Of a stretch of 38,978 nt of DNA, positions 27,413 through 37,000 are shown piece after piece. Position 1 is the stretch's first letter. The number at the start of each line of letters is the position of its first letter. The DNA comes from Syntrophus aciditrophicus (GTDB taxonomy: Bacteria > Desulfobacterota > Syntrophia > Syntrophales > UBA5619): positions 1-38,978 of the forward strand of contig DYLD01000008.1 in assembly GCA_020722315.1 (NCBI GenBank). Reading direction: 5' to 3'. The translations under genes were made by a program, and so were the position numbers. The notes beneath the pieces are model-generated. The model was not told the origin of the DNA, did no database searches, and saw nothing but the letters and a program-made list of their open reading frames with translations.

Positions 27413-28177
27413 ATGAGGAAGAATTCGTTTTTGAGCATGGCACTGGGGTTAGTGGCGTTCCTGTTTCTTTCGGGGGCGTCAGGTTTTGCCGCGGAGAAGG
27501 TCTATATCAACGGGATTGACGCTAATTTTCCGCCTTTTTCCTATGTTAACAAAAAGGGTGTTCCCGATGGTTTTGACGTGAAGGCCCTTGATTGGATCGC
27601 CAAGGAGATGCAATTCAAGGTCAAGCATCAGCCGATGGATTGGGACAGCATCATTCCAAGTCTTAAGGCAAAAAAGATTGATGTTGTGGCTTCGGGTCTG
27701 AGCATGAATGAGGAGCGAAAAAAACAGGTCAATTTTACAATCCCGTACTGGGTTATAAAACAGGTCATTGTTGTCAAGAAGGATGCAAATTTGACGGTTG
27801 AGAAGGTCCTTGCCGATGGAAACAAAATCGGTGTCCAGCGCGGGACCACCGAAGCGAAATGGATGGACGAAAATCTGTTGAAGAAGGGCGGTAAGAAGTT
27901 TCAGCTCGTGCAGTATGATTCAGCCCCTCTTGCGGTTGAAGACGTTTTGAACGGAAGGATTATTGGCGCCGCGATGGATGATGCCCCGGCCCTTGATGCG
28001 GTACGGAAGAAGCCTGTCAAGATCATCGGGGGATTCGGCATGCCGGATGAGGAATTCGGTTATGCGGTGCGCAAGGAGGACACGGAGTTTCTCAAAAAAC
28101 TTAACGAAGGTCTCAAGAAGCTGATGAACTCGCCTCACTGGGCCGAGCTTCAGAAAACCTATAAGTTGCAAAAATAG
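27413..28177 (+). CDS. polar amino-acid-type ABC transporter substrate-binding protein (family 3)
   Basis: MRKNSFLSMALGLVAFLFLSGASGFA-AEKVYINGIDANFPPFSYVNKKGVPDGFDVKALDWIAKEM; AAGGAGG upstream of the ATG at 27413. Confidence 0.93.
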   Translation: MRKNSFLSMALGLVAFLFLSGASGFAAEKVYINGIDANFPPFSYVNKKGVPDGFDVKALDWIAKEMQFKVKHQPMDWDSIIPSLKAKKIDVVASGLSMNEERKKQVNFTIPYWVIKQVIVVKKDANLTVEKVLADGNKIGVQRGTTEAKWMDENLLKKGGKKFQLVQYDSAPLAVEDVLNGRIIGAAMDDAPALDAVRKKPVKIIGGFGMPDEEFGYAVRKEDTEFLKKLNEGLKKLMNSPHWAELQKTYKLQK

Positions 28178-28291
28178 CTGGTTGTTCCAGACTGCATTTT
28201 GAGAAGCTGTTTTCCTCTCAACGTAACGTATTTGTTGCCGCTGTCAGGAGATCTCCAAGATAAACAGGGGCGCCGATTTCGTTAGATATCT

Positions 28292-28330
28292 GTGAAGGCC
28301 CCGGAAAAGGGGCCTTCCATTTTTTTTTAG
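28292..28330 (+). terminator. rho-independent-type stem-loop after the substrate-binding protein gene (intra-operon attenuator/terminator)
   Basis: GAAGGCCCCGGAAAAGGGGCCTTCCATTTTTTTTT. Confidence 0.8.
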
Positions 28331-28343
28331 GGTGTTGAAGTAA

Positions 28344-29021
28344 ATGCCCGAAAGCCTTACCGCCATTGTTGATGCACTACCCTATCTTCTTGGAGGGTCA
28401 CTTGTAACGATTAGCGTTGTAGCAGCGGCGATGGGCCTGGGTTTTGTTGTCGGGCTGCCTCTAGCAGTCGGGCAGGTTTACGGAGGTGTGGTAGTTCGTG
28501 CTATTGTCACTGTTTATGTCTGGTTTTTTCGGGGGATTCCGCTTCTCGTTTTTCTTTTTCTGTTCTATTTTGGTTTTTGTACGACGCTTGAGATAGATGT
28601 TTCGCCGTATGTGGTTGCCGTCGTGGTCCTTGGCTTGATCAGTTCGGCTTACCAGTCGCAGATATTCCGCGGAGCAATACTTTCGCTTCCGGAAGGTCAG
28701 TTAAAAGCAGCCCGGGCAATAGGCATGAGTGATTTTCAGGCTATCGGGTCTATCGTTGTTCCGCAGGCACTGCGGCTTGCGATTCCCGGCTGGTCAAACG
28801 AATACTCTATTCTGCTGAAGGATTCCGCTGTAACGTACGCGCTCGGGGTCGCGGAAATCATGGCGCGCGCGCACTTCGTCGCAACCAGAACCTACCAGCA
28901 TTTTCCTCTCTATCTTTCGGCGGGGGCTATCTTTCTGGTTTTAACCTGGCTGGGTACGAAAGCTCTCCGGCTCCTGGAAGACAGAGTAAGAATCCCCGGA
29001 TACTCTCCCCATTTGAGTTAG
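28344..29021 (+). CDS. amino-acid ABC transporter permease
   Basis: HisM/GlnP-like: VYVWFFRGIPLLVFLFLFYFG, QIFRGAILSLPEGQLKAARAIGMSDFQAIGSIVVPQALRLAIPGWSNE. Confidence 0.92.
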   Translation: MPESLTAIVDALPYLLGGSLVTISVVAAAMGLGFVVGLPLAVGQVYGGVVVRAIVTVYVWFFRGIPLLVFLFLFYFGFCTTLEIDVSPYVVAVVVLGLISSAYQSQIFRGAILSLPEGQLKAARAIGMSDFQAIGSIVVPQALRLAIPGWSNEYSILLKDSAVTYALGVAEIMARAHFVATRTYQHFPLYLSAGAIFLVLTWLGTKALRLLEDRVRIPGYSPHLS

Positions 29022-29053
29022 AAAGGTTATGAGAGGCCTTAGTTAGGAATCAT

Positions 29054-29809
29054 ATGACCGCACCTATACTCCAGATCAAAGACATAACCAAAAGCTACGG
29101 CAAAAAAGAGGTATTGAAAGGCGTTTCGCTGGATGTCAACAGGGGCGATCTGAAAATCCTGATCGGGCCTTCCGGCGCCGGAAAAAGTACGTTCTTGCAG
29201 TGCATCAATTTTCTTGTCAGGCCGGATAAGGGCCAAATCTGGCTCAACGGAAAGGAGGTCCGTTGCGAACACAGACGTAACCTGTATGCCTACCGACAGA
29301 AGATCGGGATGATATTCCAGGATTTTAACCTGTTCGATCATCTCACCGCGCTGGAGAACGTGAGGATTGGCATGGTCAAGGTCAAGGGGATCCCAAAAGA
29401 GGAGGCAGGGCAGAGGGCGGAACTGGAGCTTGAAAGGGTTGGCCTCAAAGATCATATGCATAAATACCCTGCCCAGCTGTCCGGCGGGCAGAAACAGCGA
29501 GTTTCGATTGCACGGGCGCTGGCGATGGATCCGGAGGTCATGCTTCTTGACGAACCAACGTCGGCGCTCGATCCGGAGCTGATCGGTGAAGTACACGCGG
29601 TTATTCGCGATCTCGGAAGCAACGGCATGACGATGATCATGGCCACTCATCAGATCGCATTTGCCAGTTTGCTTGCCAGTGAGATTGTCTTTATGGAGGA
29701 TGGAAAGATCGTCGAAACGGGAACCCCGGACAAAATATTCAACGATGCCGAACATTCGCGAACGCGTGAGTTCTGTTCAAAAATAACGGATCTTTACGGA
29801 GAACGCTGA
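29054..29809 (+). CDS. amino-acid ABC transporter ATP-binding protein (GlnQ/HisP-like)
   Basis: GPSGAGKSTFLQCIN, LSGGQKQRVSIARALAMDPEVMLLDEPTSALDPEL. Confidence 0.94.
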   Translation: MTAPILQIKDITKSYGKKEVLKGVSLDVNRGDLKILIGPSGAGKSTFLQCINFLVRPDKGQIWLNGKEVRCEHRRNLYAYRQKIGMIFQDFNLFDHLTALENVRIGMVKVKGIPKEEAGQRAELELERVGLKDHMHKYPAQLSGGQKQRVSIARALAMDPEVMLLDEPTSALDPELIGEVHAVIRDLGSNGMTMIMATHQIAFASLLASEIVFMEDGKIVETGTPDKIFNDAEHSRTREFCSKITDLYGER

Positions 29810-29811
29810 AG

Positions 29812-30486
29812 ATGGATACATGGCTTTACCTCCGACTGGAGGCCTTTCCTGCCTTGCTCAGAGGTTTTTTGGTCAGCATCCAGCTTATCGTTCCTTCCGC
29901 CGTGTCCGGTCTTGTCATCGGAATATTAGTTGGAGTTCTGAGAGTTTATGGAAAATCTGTGATAAAAGCCCTTGCTGACTCATATGTGGTTCTTTTCAGG
30001 GGCATACCGCTTGTCATTCAGCTTTTTATCTGGTATTTCGGCCTGCCGTATTTCAAAATTTACCTTAGCCCTTTTACTGCGTCGGTTTTGGGTTTTTCGC
30101 TCTGCAGCGGTGCTTACCATTCGGAATATATCAGAGGCGCCCTTCTTTCTATCAAACGCGGGCAGACACTGGCCGCCGAATCGCTTGGGTTCAACACCGT
30201 GCAGATGATAACGTCGGTCATTCTGCCTCAGGCAATCCGCCGCGCCCTGCCGGGATGCGGAAATGAAATCATTTATCTTATAAAATACTCTTCTCTTGCC
30301 TACATGATTACGTGCATCGAATTGACGGGTGAGGGGAAAATTCTGGCGTCTCTCTCCTTCCGTTTTACGGAGATATTTCTGGTTATCGGCGTCTGCTATC
30401 TCGTTATGACGTCGCTTGCAAGCTTCATCCTTGCCCGCTTGGAAGGTTTTCTCAGCATTCCCGGTTTCGAGCAACAACGTACTTAG
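29812..30486 (+). CDS. amino-acid ABC transporter permease
   Basis: SYVVLFRGIPLVIQLFIWYFGLPYF, YIRGALLSIKRGQTLAAESLGFNTVQMITSVILPQAIRRALPGCGNE. Confidence 0.92.
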   Translation: MDTWLYLRLEAFPALLRGFLVSIQLIVPSAVSGLVIGILVGVLRVYGKSVIKALADSYVVLFRGIPLVIQLFIWYFGLPYFKIYLSPFTASVLGFSLCSGAYHSEYIRGALLSIKRGQTLAAESLGFNTVQMITSVILPQAIRRALPGCGNEIIYLIKYSSLAYMITCIELTGEGKILASLSFRFTEIFLVIGVCYLVMTSLASFILARLEGFLSIPGFEQQRT

Positions 30487-31399
30487 CGGCGAGCCGGGGA
30501 TCTCGAGGGCCGCTTTTCATGACCTGTCCGGGCAATGTTTGTCCGAGGATCTCCTCAAGATCTCGGGCGGCACCGATGAGTTTAATCAGATCCAAGCCGG
30601 TGTCATATCCCATATCCTCCAGCATAAAGACGACGTCCTCTGTTGGTAGATTTCCTGCGGCAACCGGGACATTCGGGCAGCCCCCTATGCCTCCCAAAGC
30701 CGTGTCGAACATATCGGCACCCACCCCCAATGCCGCATAAAGATTTGCCATCGCGACCCCTCTGTTGTTGTGAAGGTGAAGAGAATAGGGCGTTTGGGGA
30801 AAGCGATTTTTGAATTCCCCAAGAAGTTGCAGGATTCTGGTCGGAGTAGCCATCCCGGTTGTATCGGCCAGTATGACACAAGATGCTCCTCCGTTAATAT
30901 AAGCCTCGGCAAGCCGGTAAACAGAGTCCTCCGGAACATCGCCCTGGTAGGGACATCCAAAAGCAACCGCGATAGCGCCGATCACCGGTTTGCCCCTTTC
31001 TTTGGCAAGTCTGAAAATGGATTGAAGATCTTCTAAGGATTCTTTGACTGTTCGGTGCACATTGGCCAGATTGTGGGCATCTGTGGCTGAAATGACGACG
31101 ACAAGCTTATCTGCCCCGCTATCCAGCGCAAGTTCGGCGCCTTTCAAATTCGGGACGAGGGGGCTGTGAATGCACCCATCTTTGGGAACAAGCCCCATCA
31201 GATCAGCTGCGTCGCGCAGCTGGGGTATCGCATTAGGGCTGACAAAAGCTGTCGTTTCCATTTCTGTTATGCCGGCTTCTAGCAGGAGTCTGATGATCTC
31301 GAGTTTTTTGTCTGTGGGGATGAAATTCGGCCATGATTGGAACCCGTCCCTGGGTGCGACCTCGCGAATATGGATTTTTTTTCGGCTTTTTAGTTCCAT
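30452..31399 (-). CDS. hydroxymethylglutaryl-CoA lyase
   Basis: IREVAPRDGFQSWPNFIPTDKKLEIIRLLLEAGITEMETTAFVSPNAIPQLRDA, ALGGIGGCPNVPVAAGNLPTEDVVFMLEDMGYDTG. Confidence 0.92.
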   Translation of the reverse strand: MELKSRKKIHIREVAPRDGFQSWPNFIPTDKKLEIIRLLLEAGITEMETTAFVSPNAIPQLRDAADLMGLVPKDGCIHSPLVPNLKGAELALDSGADKLVVVISATDAHNLANVHRTVKESLEDLQSIFRLAKERGKPVIGAIAVAFGCPYQGDVPEDSVYRLAEAYINGGASCVILADTTGMATPTRILQLLGEFKNRFPQTPYSLHLHNNRGVAMANLYAALGVGADMFDTALGGIGGCPNVPVAAGNLPTEDVVFMLEDMGYDTGLDLIKLIGAARDLEEILGQTLPGQVMKSGPRDPRLAAKYVVARNREC

Positions 31400-31403
31400 C
31401 GTG

Positions 31404-32162
31404 TTACGGGTGGTTGTTCTGCCAGGATGAGATATTATTTGATATGGTTCGAAAATTTCTCGCCATCTCCGATTCAGGGGCGTCTAGAAGGGCTATCTTT
31501 TGAGTTAGGATCGATCTTGTGGCCAGATCATCCTGAATGATGTATCCTGCGTAATCGAGATCAAAACCCAGAAACCTCCTGCAGATGGAATTGATATGCG
31601 TGAAAATTTTCACCGCCTCTTTCTCGCTGGCAACGGTGTTGACGATAATGCTGAAATTGTCTCTTTCAAAAACCTGAAACATCACCTTTATCATAGAATA
31701 TGCGTCGGTGAGACATGTCAGTTCCTTATTGATTATAAGGATGTTTTTTGAGGCCAGCAGGTTGAATTGAAGTACGACTTCAGAAATCCCCGCTCCTGTA
31801 TCCAGAATGATGATGTCGTATCCGGATAGTTCCCTGATCATCGATTTGATCATCTCGATTTTTTCGAAAAGGAGTTGTGCCATGTCTTTGACACCGGAAC
31901 TTGACGGAGCAAGATCAAAACCTCCGGCCGTCGCTACGATGATGTCCTGTAATTTTTTGTTGCCGAAGGCGACATCCTGGAGTGTATGAGAAGGATTTAT
32001 TCCCAGCATAATATCTATATTGGCCAGTCCCAGGTCACAATCCACCACCAGGATTTTTTTTCTTGTTCTCGCGAGTGCAGCCGCGACGTTAATTGTCGCG
32101 AAGGTCTTTCCTACCCCTCCTTTTCCGCTGGTCACGGATAAGATCAGAGGTCTTTCGTTCAT
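31404..32162 (-). CDS. MinD/FlhG (YlxH)-like P-loop ATPase
   Basis: Deviant Walker A SGKGGVGKTFATINVAAALA, DCDLGLANIDIMLGI, DIIILDTGAGIS. Confidence 0.9.
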   Translation of the reverse strand: MNERPLILSVTSGKGGVGKTFATINVAAALARTRKKILVVDCDLGLANIDIMLGINPSHTLQDVAFGNKKLQDIIVATAGGFDLAPSSSGVKDMAQLLFEKIEMIKSMIRELSGYDIIILDTGAGISEVVLQFNLLASKNILIINKELTCLTDAYSMIKVMFQVFERDNFSIIVNTVASEKEAVKIFTHINSICRRFLGFDLDYAGYIIQDDLATRSILTQKIALLDAPESEMARNFRTISNNISSWQNNHP

Positions 32163-32833
32163 TGTTGTTCCTTATTCGTTATTTCTTCAAACGGCGTCGA
32201 AAGCGCTTCCCTTTCCAAATTGTTGACAACTGTACTTCTGATGTTGGTGTCCTGCTCGTGGAATATCTGATTTTTCCCCGCTTTCTTGGCGGCTAGAAGG
32301 TTATTATCTGCCATTTTAAAAAATGATTCCACGGTCATTTTTTGTAAAGGTTCGTACATTGCAAGCCCGATGCTTACAGAAACATGTGTCCCTTCGGTGA
32401 GATAAGGGGTAAAATCGGCATTGCGCAAGGAAGCCTTAATTCGTTTGGCAACGTTGAGGCTTTCGATCAGGTTTGAAGAGGGCATGATGATAAAGAATTC
32501 GTCCCCGCCGAAGCGGCATGCAAAATCGGTGGGACGAATTATTTTATTCAGCGTTCCTGCAAACCGGGACAGAAGCTGATCCCCGATATAGTGACCTAAG
32601 GTGTCATTGATATGTTTGAAATCGTCCAAGTCCAGCGCGATGAGCGTGCATGGCTGTCCCGTCCGTTTTGTTCTTGCGGTTTCCACGTTTAGTTGGCGGA
32701 AAAAAAATCGTTTGTTGTACAGACCGGTCAGTTCGTCTGTAAGCAGCAATGATTTCAAATGTTCATTTTCCTTTTTGAGTTCGTTGATCCGGATGAGAAG
32801 TTCATCCTTCGACGCCTTTTTCTTTTTCGTCAT
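32159..32833 (-). CDS. GGDEF-domain diguanylate cyclase
   Basis: DELTGLYNKRFF, RPTDFACRFGGDEFFIIMP (GGDEF with an upstream RxxD I-site); ATGA overlap with the next gene. Confidence 0.93.
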   Translation of the reverse strand: MTKKKKASKDELLIRINELKKENEHLKSLLLTDELTGLYNKRFFFRQLNVETARTKRTGQPCTLIALDLDDFKHINDTLGHYIGDQLLSRFAGTLNKIIRPTDFACRFGGDEFFIIMPSSNLIESLNVAKRIKASLRNADFTPYLTEGTHVSVSIGLAMYEPLQKMTVESFFKMADNNLLAAKKAGKNQIFHEQDTNIRSTVVNNLEREALSTPFEEITNKEQQ

Positions 32834-32912
32834 TTCCCCCGCCGTGTTGGAATTCGGGCGCTTTTGTTGATGTTATGCCACGGTGTTTTCGTATATGTTG
32901 TCGATTCTTAAA

Positions 32913-33077
32913 GAGCCTGGCAAACCGCCAAAGGTGGTTTCATAAAGCGCGGTTTAAAGGTTATTTCTGTTCACCCCGTCGTCGCGGCGAACGTAAAAGG
33001 CCTGAAAAACAACGCGAGATAGCGCTGTTTAGCCTTCGAAAGTCTGAGCGAGACGTAGGAGTTTCGTAAAAAGCCTC
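32913..33077 (+). repeat. diverged relative of the MITE-like hairpin element (copy E)
   Basis: GAGCCTGGCAAA...AAAGCGCGGTTTAAAGG...CACCCCGTCGTCGC...AAAAGGCCTGAAAAACAACGC...GCTGTTTAGCCTTCGAAAG...GAGACGTAGGAGTTTCGTAAAAAGCCTC follows the element order but is weakly conserved; no TSD seen. Confidence 0.5.
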
Positions 33078-33285
33078 TTGAGCGTGCATAAAAAACGTTT
33101 TGGATGGTCCGGCAAAACTATCTTTTAGTTAATTCCCGGTACAAATATATAAAAAAGTTGTTTTTAGCAAGAAATAAATGTTTGTTCTGCCGGGATGCAG
33201 GCCAACTCGTTTTCGATGCATTCACCAAAAAGTATTTTTTAATCGTGATGTTTATCTCTCAAAGAGCATCTTTTATGATATGACC

Positions 33286-33314
33286 TTGACATAAAGGCTT
33301 TTGTTGCATATATG
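33286..33314 (+). promoter_or_regulatory. sigma70-like promoter
   Basis: TTGACA (33286-33291), 17 bp, TATATG (33309-33314). Confidence 0.45.
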
Positions 33315-33382
33315 ACTGCAAAACCCAAAAAGATTCAACGTCTTTCGGGCTGTTCGGAGGCGGTGTTGTGGGGGTTTTTCCA

Positions 33383-33430
33383 AAACCTAGAAAGATGGTT
33401 TCAGCAAGAGCGATTTTAAAGATTTTCCCG
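33383..33430 (+). repeat. truncated left-end remnant of the MITE-like element (copy F)
   Basis: AAACCTAGAAAGATGGTTTCAGCAAGAGCGATTTTAAAGATTTT; 17-nt GCGATTTTAAAGATTTT identical to copy B interior. Confidence 0.45.
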
Positions 33431-33533
33431 GCAAAAAGGCTTCCTGAGTGTCATGAAACCTTTTTGAAAAGTTCTGTAAACCTCCTATTCTACGGCCAGC
33501 CAAAGATTGAAGACAAGGACATTGATTGTTAAA

Positions 33534-33991
33534 ATGAATTTCCCAACGAACCGTTCTCTCTCCGAAGAGAGGAAAGATTTTCTTGCCAAAGATTTTTCCA
33601 GAGGATTTGTTAAGCATTGTGGAATAAAGGCATTAAGGATAGAGCCTGGTTTTTTTGAATCGGAGGTATTGGTAACGAATCATCATCGCACGCAGGATGG
33701 TTTATTCATGCCGGGCTTATGGCTACGATGGCCGATCATACCGCGGGATATTGTGCCTTTACAGTCGTTCCTGAAAATGTCAGGATACTGACGATCGAAT
33801 TCAAGATAAACTTTTTGAAACCCGCCTTTGGCAATGCCCTGAGGTGTCGTTCTAAAGTGATCCATAAAGGCAGACAGGTTATTCTTTCCGAATCGGAGGT
33901 TTACGACATCAGGGATGGCAGTGAAATTCTGGTTGCGAAGGGTATGATCACTCTGATGGCGGTTCCGTCAGAACGTTTGAAGAAGGCTTAA
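33534..33991 (+). pseudogene. PaaI-type hotdog-fold thioesterase with a frameshift near 33700
   Basis: Frame 1 MNFPTNRSLSEERKDFLAKDFSRGFVKHCGIKALRIEPGFFESEVLVTNHHRTQDGLF continues in another frame as HAGLMATMADHTAGYCAFTVVPENVRILTIEFKINFLKPAFG. One missing T in GGTTTATTCAT would explain it. Confidence 0.78.
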
Positions 33992-34226
33992 CTTTACGCT
34001 GATAACCATTCCGGCACATTGTCCCGTGATGCATTTGTTTTAAAGAACGTATTGGCATTGATTCTTCCATCGGGGCCGATGTTGACATGCGATGCTCAGA
34101 GCATTTTTTGAGAACTGTCCAAAGCGGTTTCATTAGCCCCGAGGGGGCTTCTTGAACGATTCTTTGCGGTTTTTTGAAGGCGCTTATTCGTTGGAGCATA
34201 GGATGTAGATTCGGGGCGATATTTCC

Positions 34227-34255
34227 TTGACAGGGCAAAGCCTTGCTGTTAATAT
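34227..34255 (+). promoter_or_regulatory. sigma70-like promoter upstream of the FAD oxidoreductase gene
   Basis: TTGACA (34227-34232), 17 bp, TAATAT (34250-34255). Confidence 0.55.
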
Positions 34256-34308
34256 CCAAACAGGGGAGGGGAGGGTCATCACCTAATTCAGCAGAAGGGA
34301 GAGCTACA

Positions 34309-35658
34309 ATGAAACAAGCAGATGTGGTGGTAGTGGGCGGCAGTGCCGCGGGACCCGTAACAGTAATGACGGCCAAGAGGCACTATCCTGATAAAAGCGT
34401 TCTCGAGATCCGGAAAGAACAGCCGGAGCGTGTGATGGTGCCGTGCGGAATCCCCTATATTTTCGGAACCGTGGGTTCCACAAACAAGAACGTGATAGGG
34501 GATTCGGTGATCACCTCGAACGGCGGCGAGTTGATGATTGATGAAGTTACCGAGATAGACAGAGCCGCGAAGACTGTCACGACCGCCAACGGTGAGAAGA
34601 TTGGCTATGACAGGCTCGTGCTGGCGACAGGATCGAACCCTGTTTCTCCTCCGATACCCGGCAAAGAACTCGAGAATGTCTTTTTTGTTAGGAAAGACGC
34701 CGGTTATATTGATGATATGTTGAAAAAGCTATCCTCCGTAAAGGATATTGTCGTGATAGGCGGAGGGTTTATAGGGATCGAGATGGCCGATGAAATCCGG
34801 AAGATGGGCGGTAAGAACATCACTATAGTCGAGATGCTGCCGCAGTGCCTCCAGCTTGCCCTTGATGAGGATCAATGCAGCGAAGCGGAGAAAAAACTTG
34901 CCGAGAGAGGCATTAAGGTTCTTGCCGGCACCACCGCAAAAAGTATCACAGGAGAGGGGAAGGTAAGCGGAATCGAACTCAGTGATGGACAAATCTTAAA
35001 GGCTGACGCAGTAGTAATAGGGATTGGAGCAGTTCCGAATACCGATCTGGCCAAGAAGGCAGGATTAGAAATTGGTCCGATGAGGGGCATTCAGGTCGAC
35101 GAATACATGAGAACCGTTACGGATAAAAATATATTTGCCGTCGGCGACTGCGCCGAGAAATTTTCATTCTTTACGAGAAAGCCTTCCGGTCTCCGGCTGG
35201 CTTCGATAGCCACGATTGAGGCCCGTATCGCCGGAGCCAATCTGTTTCAGCTTAAGAGGAAAAATGTCGGCGCGATAGGGGTCTTTGCCACGATAATCGG
35301 AGATGATTGCTTTTCGGTTGTGGGGCTTACCGAAAGGGCCGCCAGAGATGCAGGATATGATATTGTTACCGGGGAGTGGACCGCGCCGGATAAGCATCCC
35401 GGATCAATGCCCGGAACGAAGCAGGAGAAGATAAAACTCGTCGTTGAGAAAAAGACCGGAAAGATTCTGGGCGGTGAAATAGTTGGCGGGAGAACGTCGG
35501 CCGAGGTGGCCAACATCATGTCGGCATTCATATCCAACCAGATGACGGTGGATCAGGTGGCTATTTTCCAGATGGGGACGCATCCCGCCCTTACCGGTTC
35601 GCCGATCGTCTATCAGATTGTCAATGCTGCCGAGGTGGCATTAACCAAAATGCGCTAA
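34309..35658 (+). CDS. FAD-dependent pyridine nucleotide-disulfide oxidoreductase (CoA-disulfide reductase/NADH oxidase-like)
   Basis: VVVVGGSAAGPVTVMTAKRHYPDKSVLEIRKEQPERVMVPCGIPYIF, DIVVIGGGFIGIEMADEI, NIFAVGDCAE; start at ATG 34309. Confidence 0.9.
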   Translation: MKQADVVVVGGSAAGPVTVMTAKRHYPDKSVLEIRKEQPERVMVPCGIPYIFGTVGSTNKNVIGDSVITSNGGELMIDEVTEIDRAAKTVTTANGEKIGYDRLVLATGSNPVSPPIPGKELENVFFVRKDAGYIDDMLKKLSSVKDIVVIGGGFIGIEMADEIRKMGGKNITIVEMLPQCLQLALDEDQCSEAEKKLAERGIKVLAGTTAKSITGEGKVSGIELSDGQILKADAVVIGIGAVPNTDLAKKAGLEIGPMRGIQVDEYMRTVTDKNIFAVGDCAEKFSFFTRKPSGLRLASIATIEARIAGANLFQLKRKNVGAIGVFATIIGDDCFSVVGLTERAARDAGYDIVTGEWTAPDKHPGSMPGTKQEKIKLVVEKKTGKILGGEIVGGRTSAEVANIMSAFISNQMTVDQVAIFQMGTHPALTGSPIVYQIVNAAEVALTKMR

Positions 35659-35757
35659 AAGAACCGACTGTCGATTTTTCTTGAGATAATTTTGCGGTCC
35701 GGGTGTTTGGCAGCCGGGCACGCGGACCGGCCGCATATTTCAGTTGATGTTAGGTAG

Positions 35758-36714
<957 letters not shown>

Positions 36715-36739
36715 GCTTTTTGGGTCAACAACAAAACGC

Positions 36740-36772
36740 AAGGGGGGCATTTGCTAAAATGCCCCTTTTTTA
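36740..36772 (+). terminator. rho-independent terminator of mdh
   Basis: AGGGGGGCATTTGCTAAAATGCCCCTTTTTT. Confidence 0.85.
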
Positions 36773-36787
36773 TGGTGGTTGGAGTGT

Positions 36788-36993
36788 GAAAGCCTTGCAC
36801 AACCAAAAGAAAAATACTGCCTGAAGCGCAAATTTATTGATTTTTCTTAGGTACCCCGCCGTCGCAGGAAGGGCTTTTAAAGGCGTCAGGAACGCGAACG
36901 ATCCCAGAGCGTTTAGCCTTTGAAGCCTTTTGCGAGATGCCACGGGGTCGAAAAATATTTATGAGCGCGAAGGTGGCGTTTTTCAAAGCTCTC
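36788..36993 (+). repeat. MITE-like hairpin element, copy G (forward, 12-bp insertion near left end)
   Basis: GAAAGCCTTG[CACAACCAAAAG]AAAAATACTGCCTGAAGCGC...GGTGGCGTTTTTCAAAGCTCTC; perfect 5-bp direct repeat AGTGT (36783-36787 / 36994-36998). Confidence 0.88.
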
Positions 36994-37000
36994 AGTGTTT

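Noticed and set aside
33948-34376. Minus-strand 142-aa ORF between the thioesterase remnant and the FAD oxidoreductase
   Set aside because: Low-complexity translation, overlaps the oxidoreductase start and a good plus-strand promoter; not supported.
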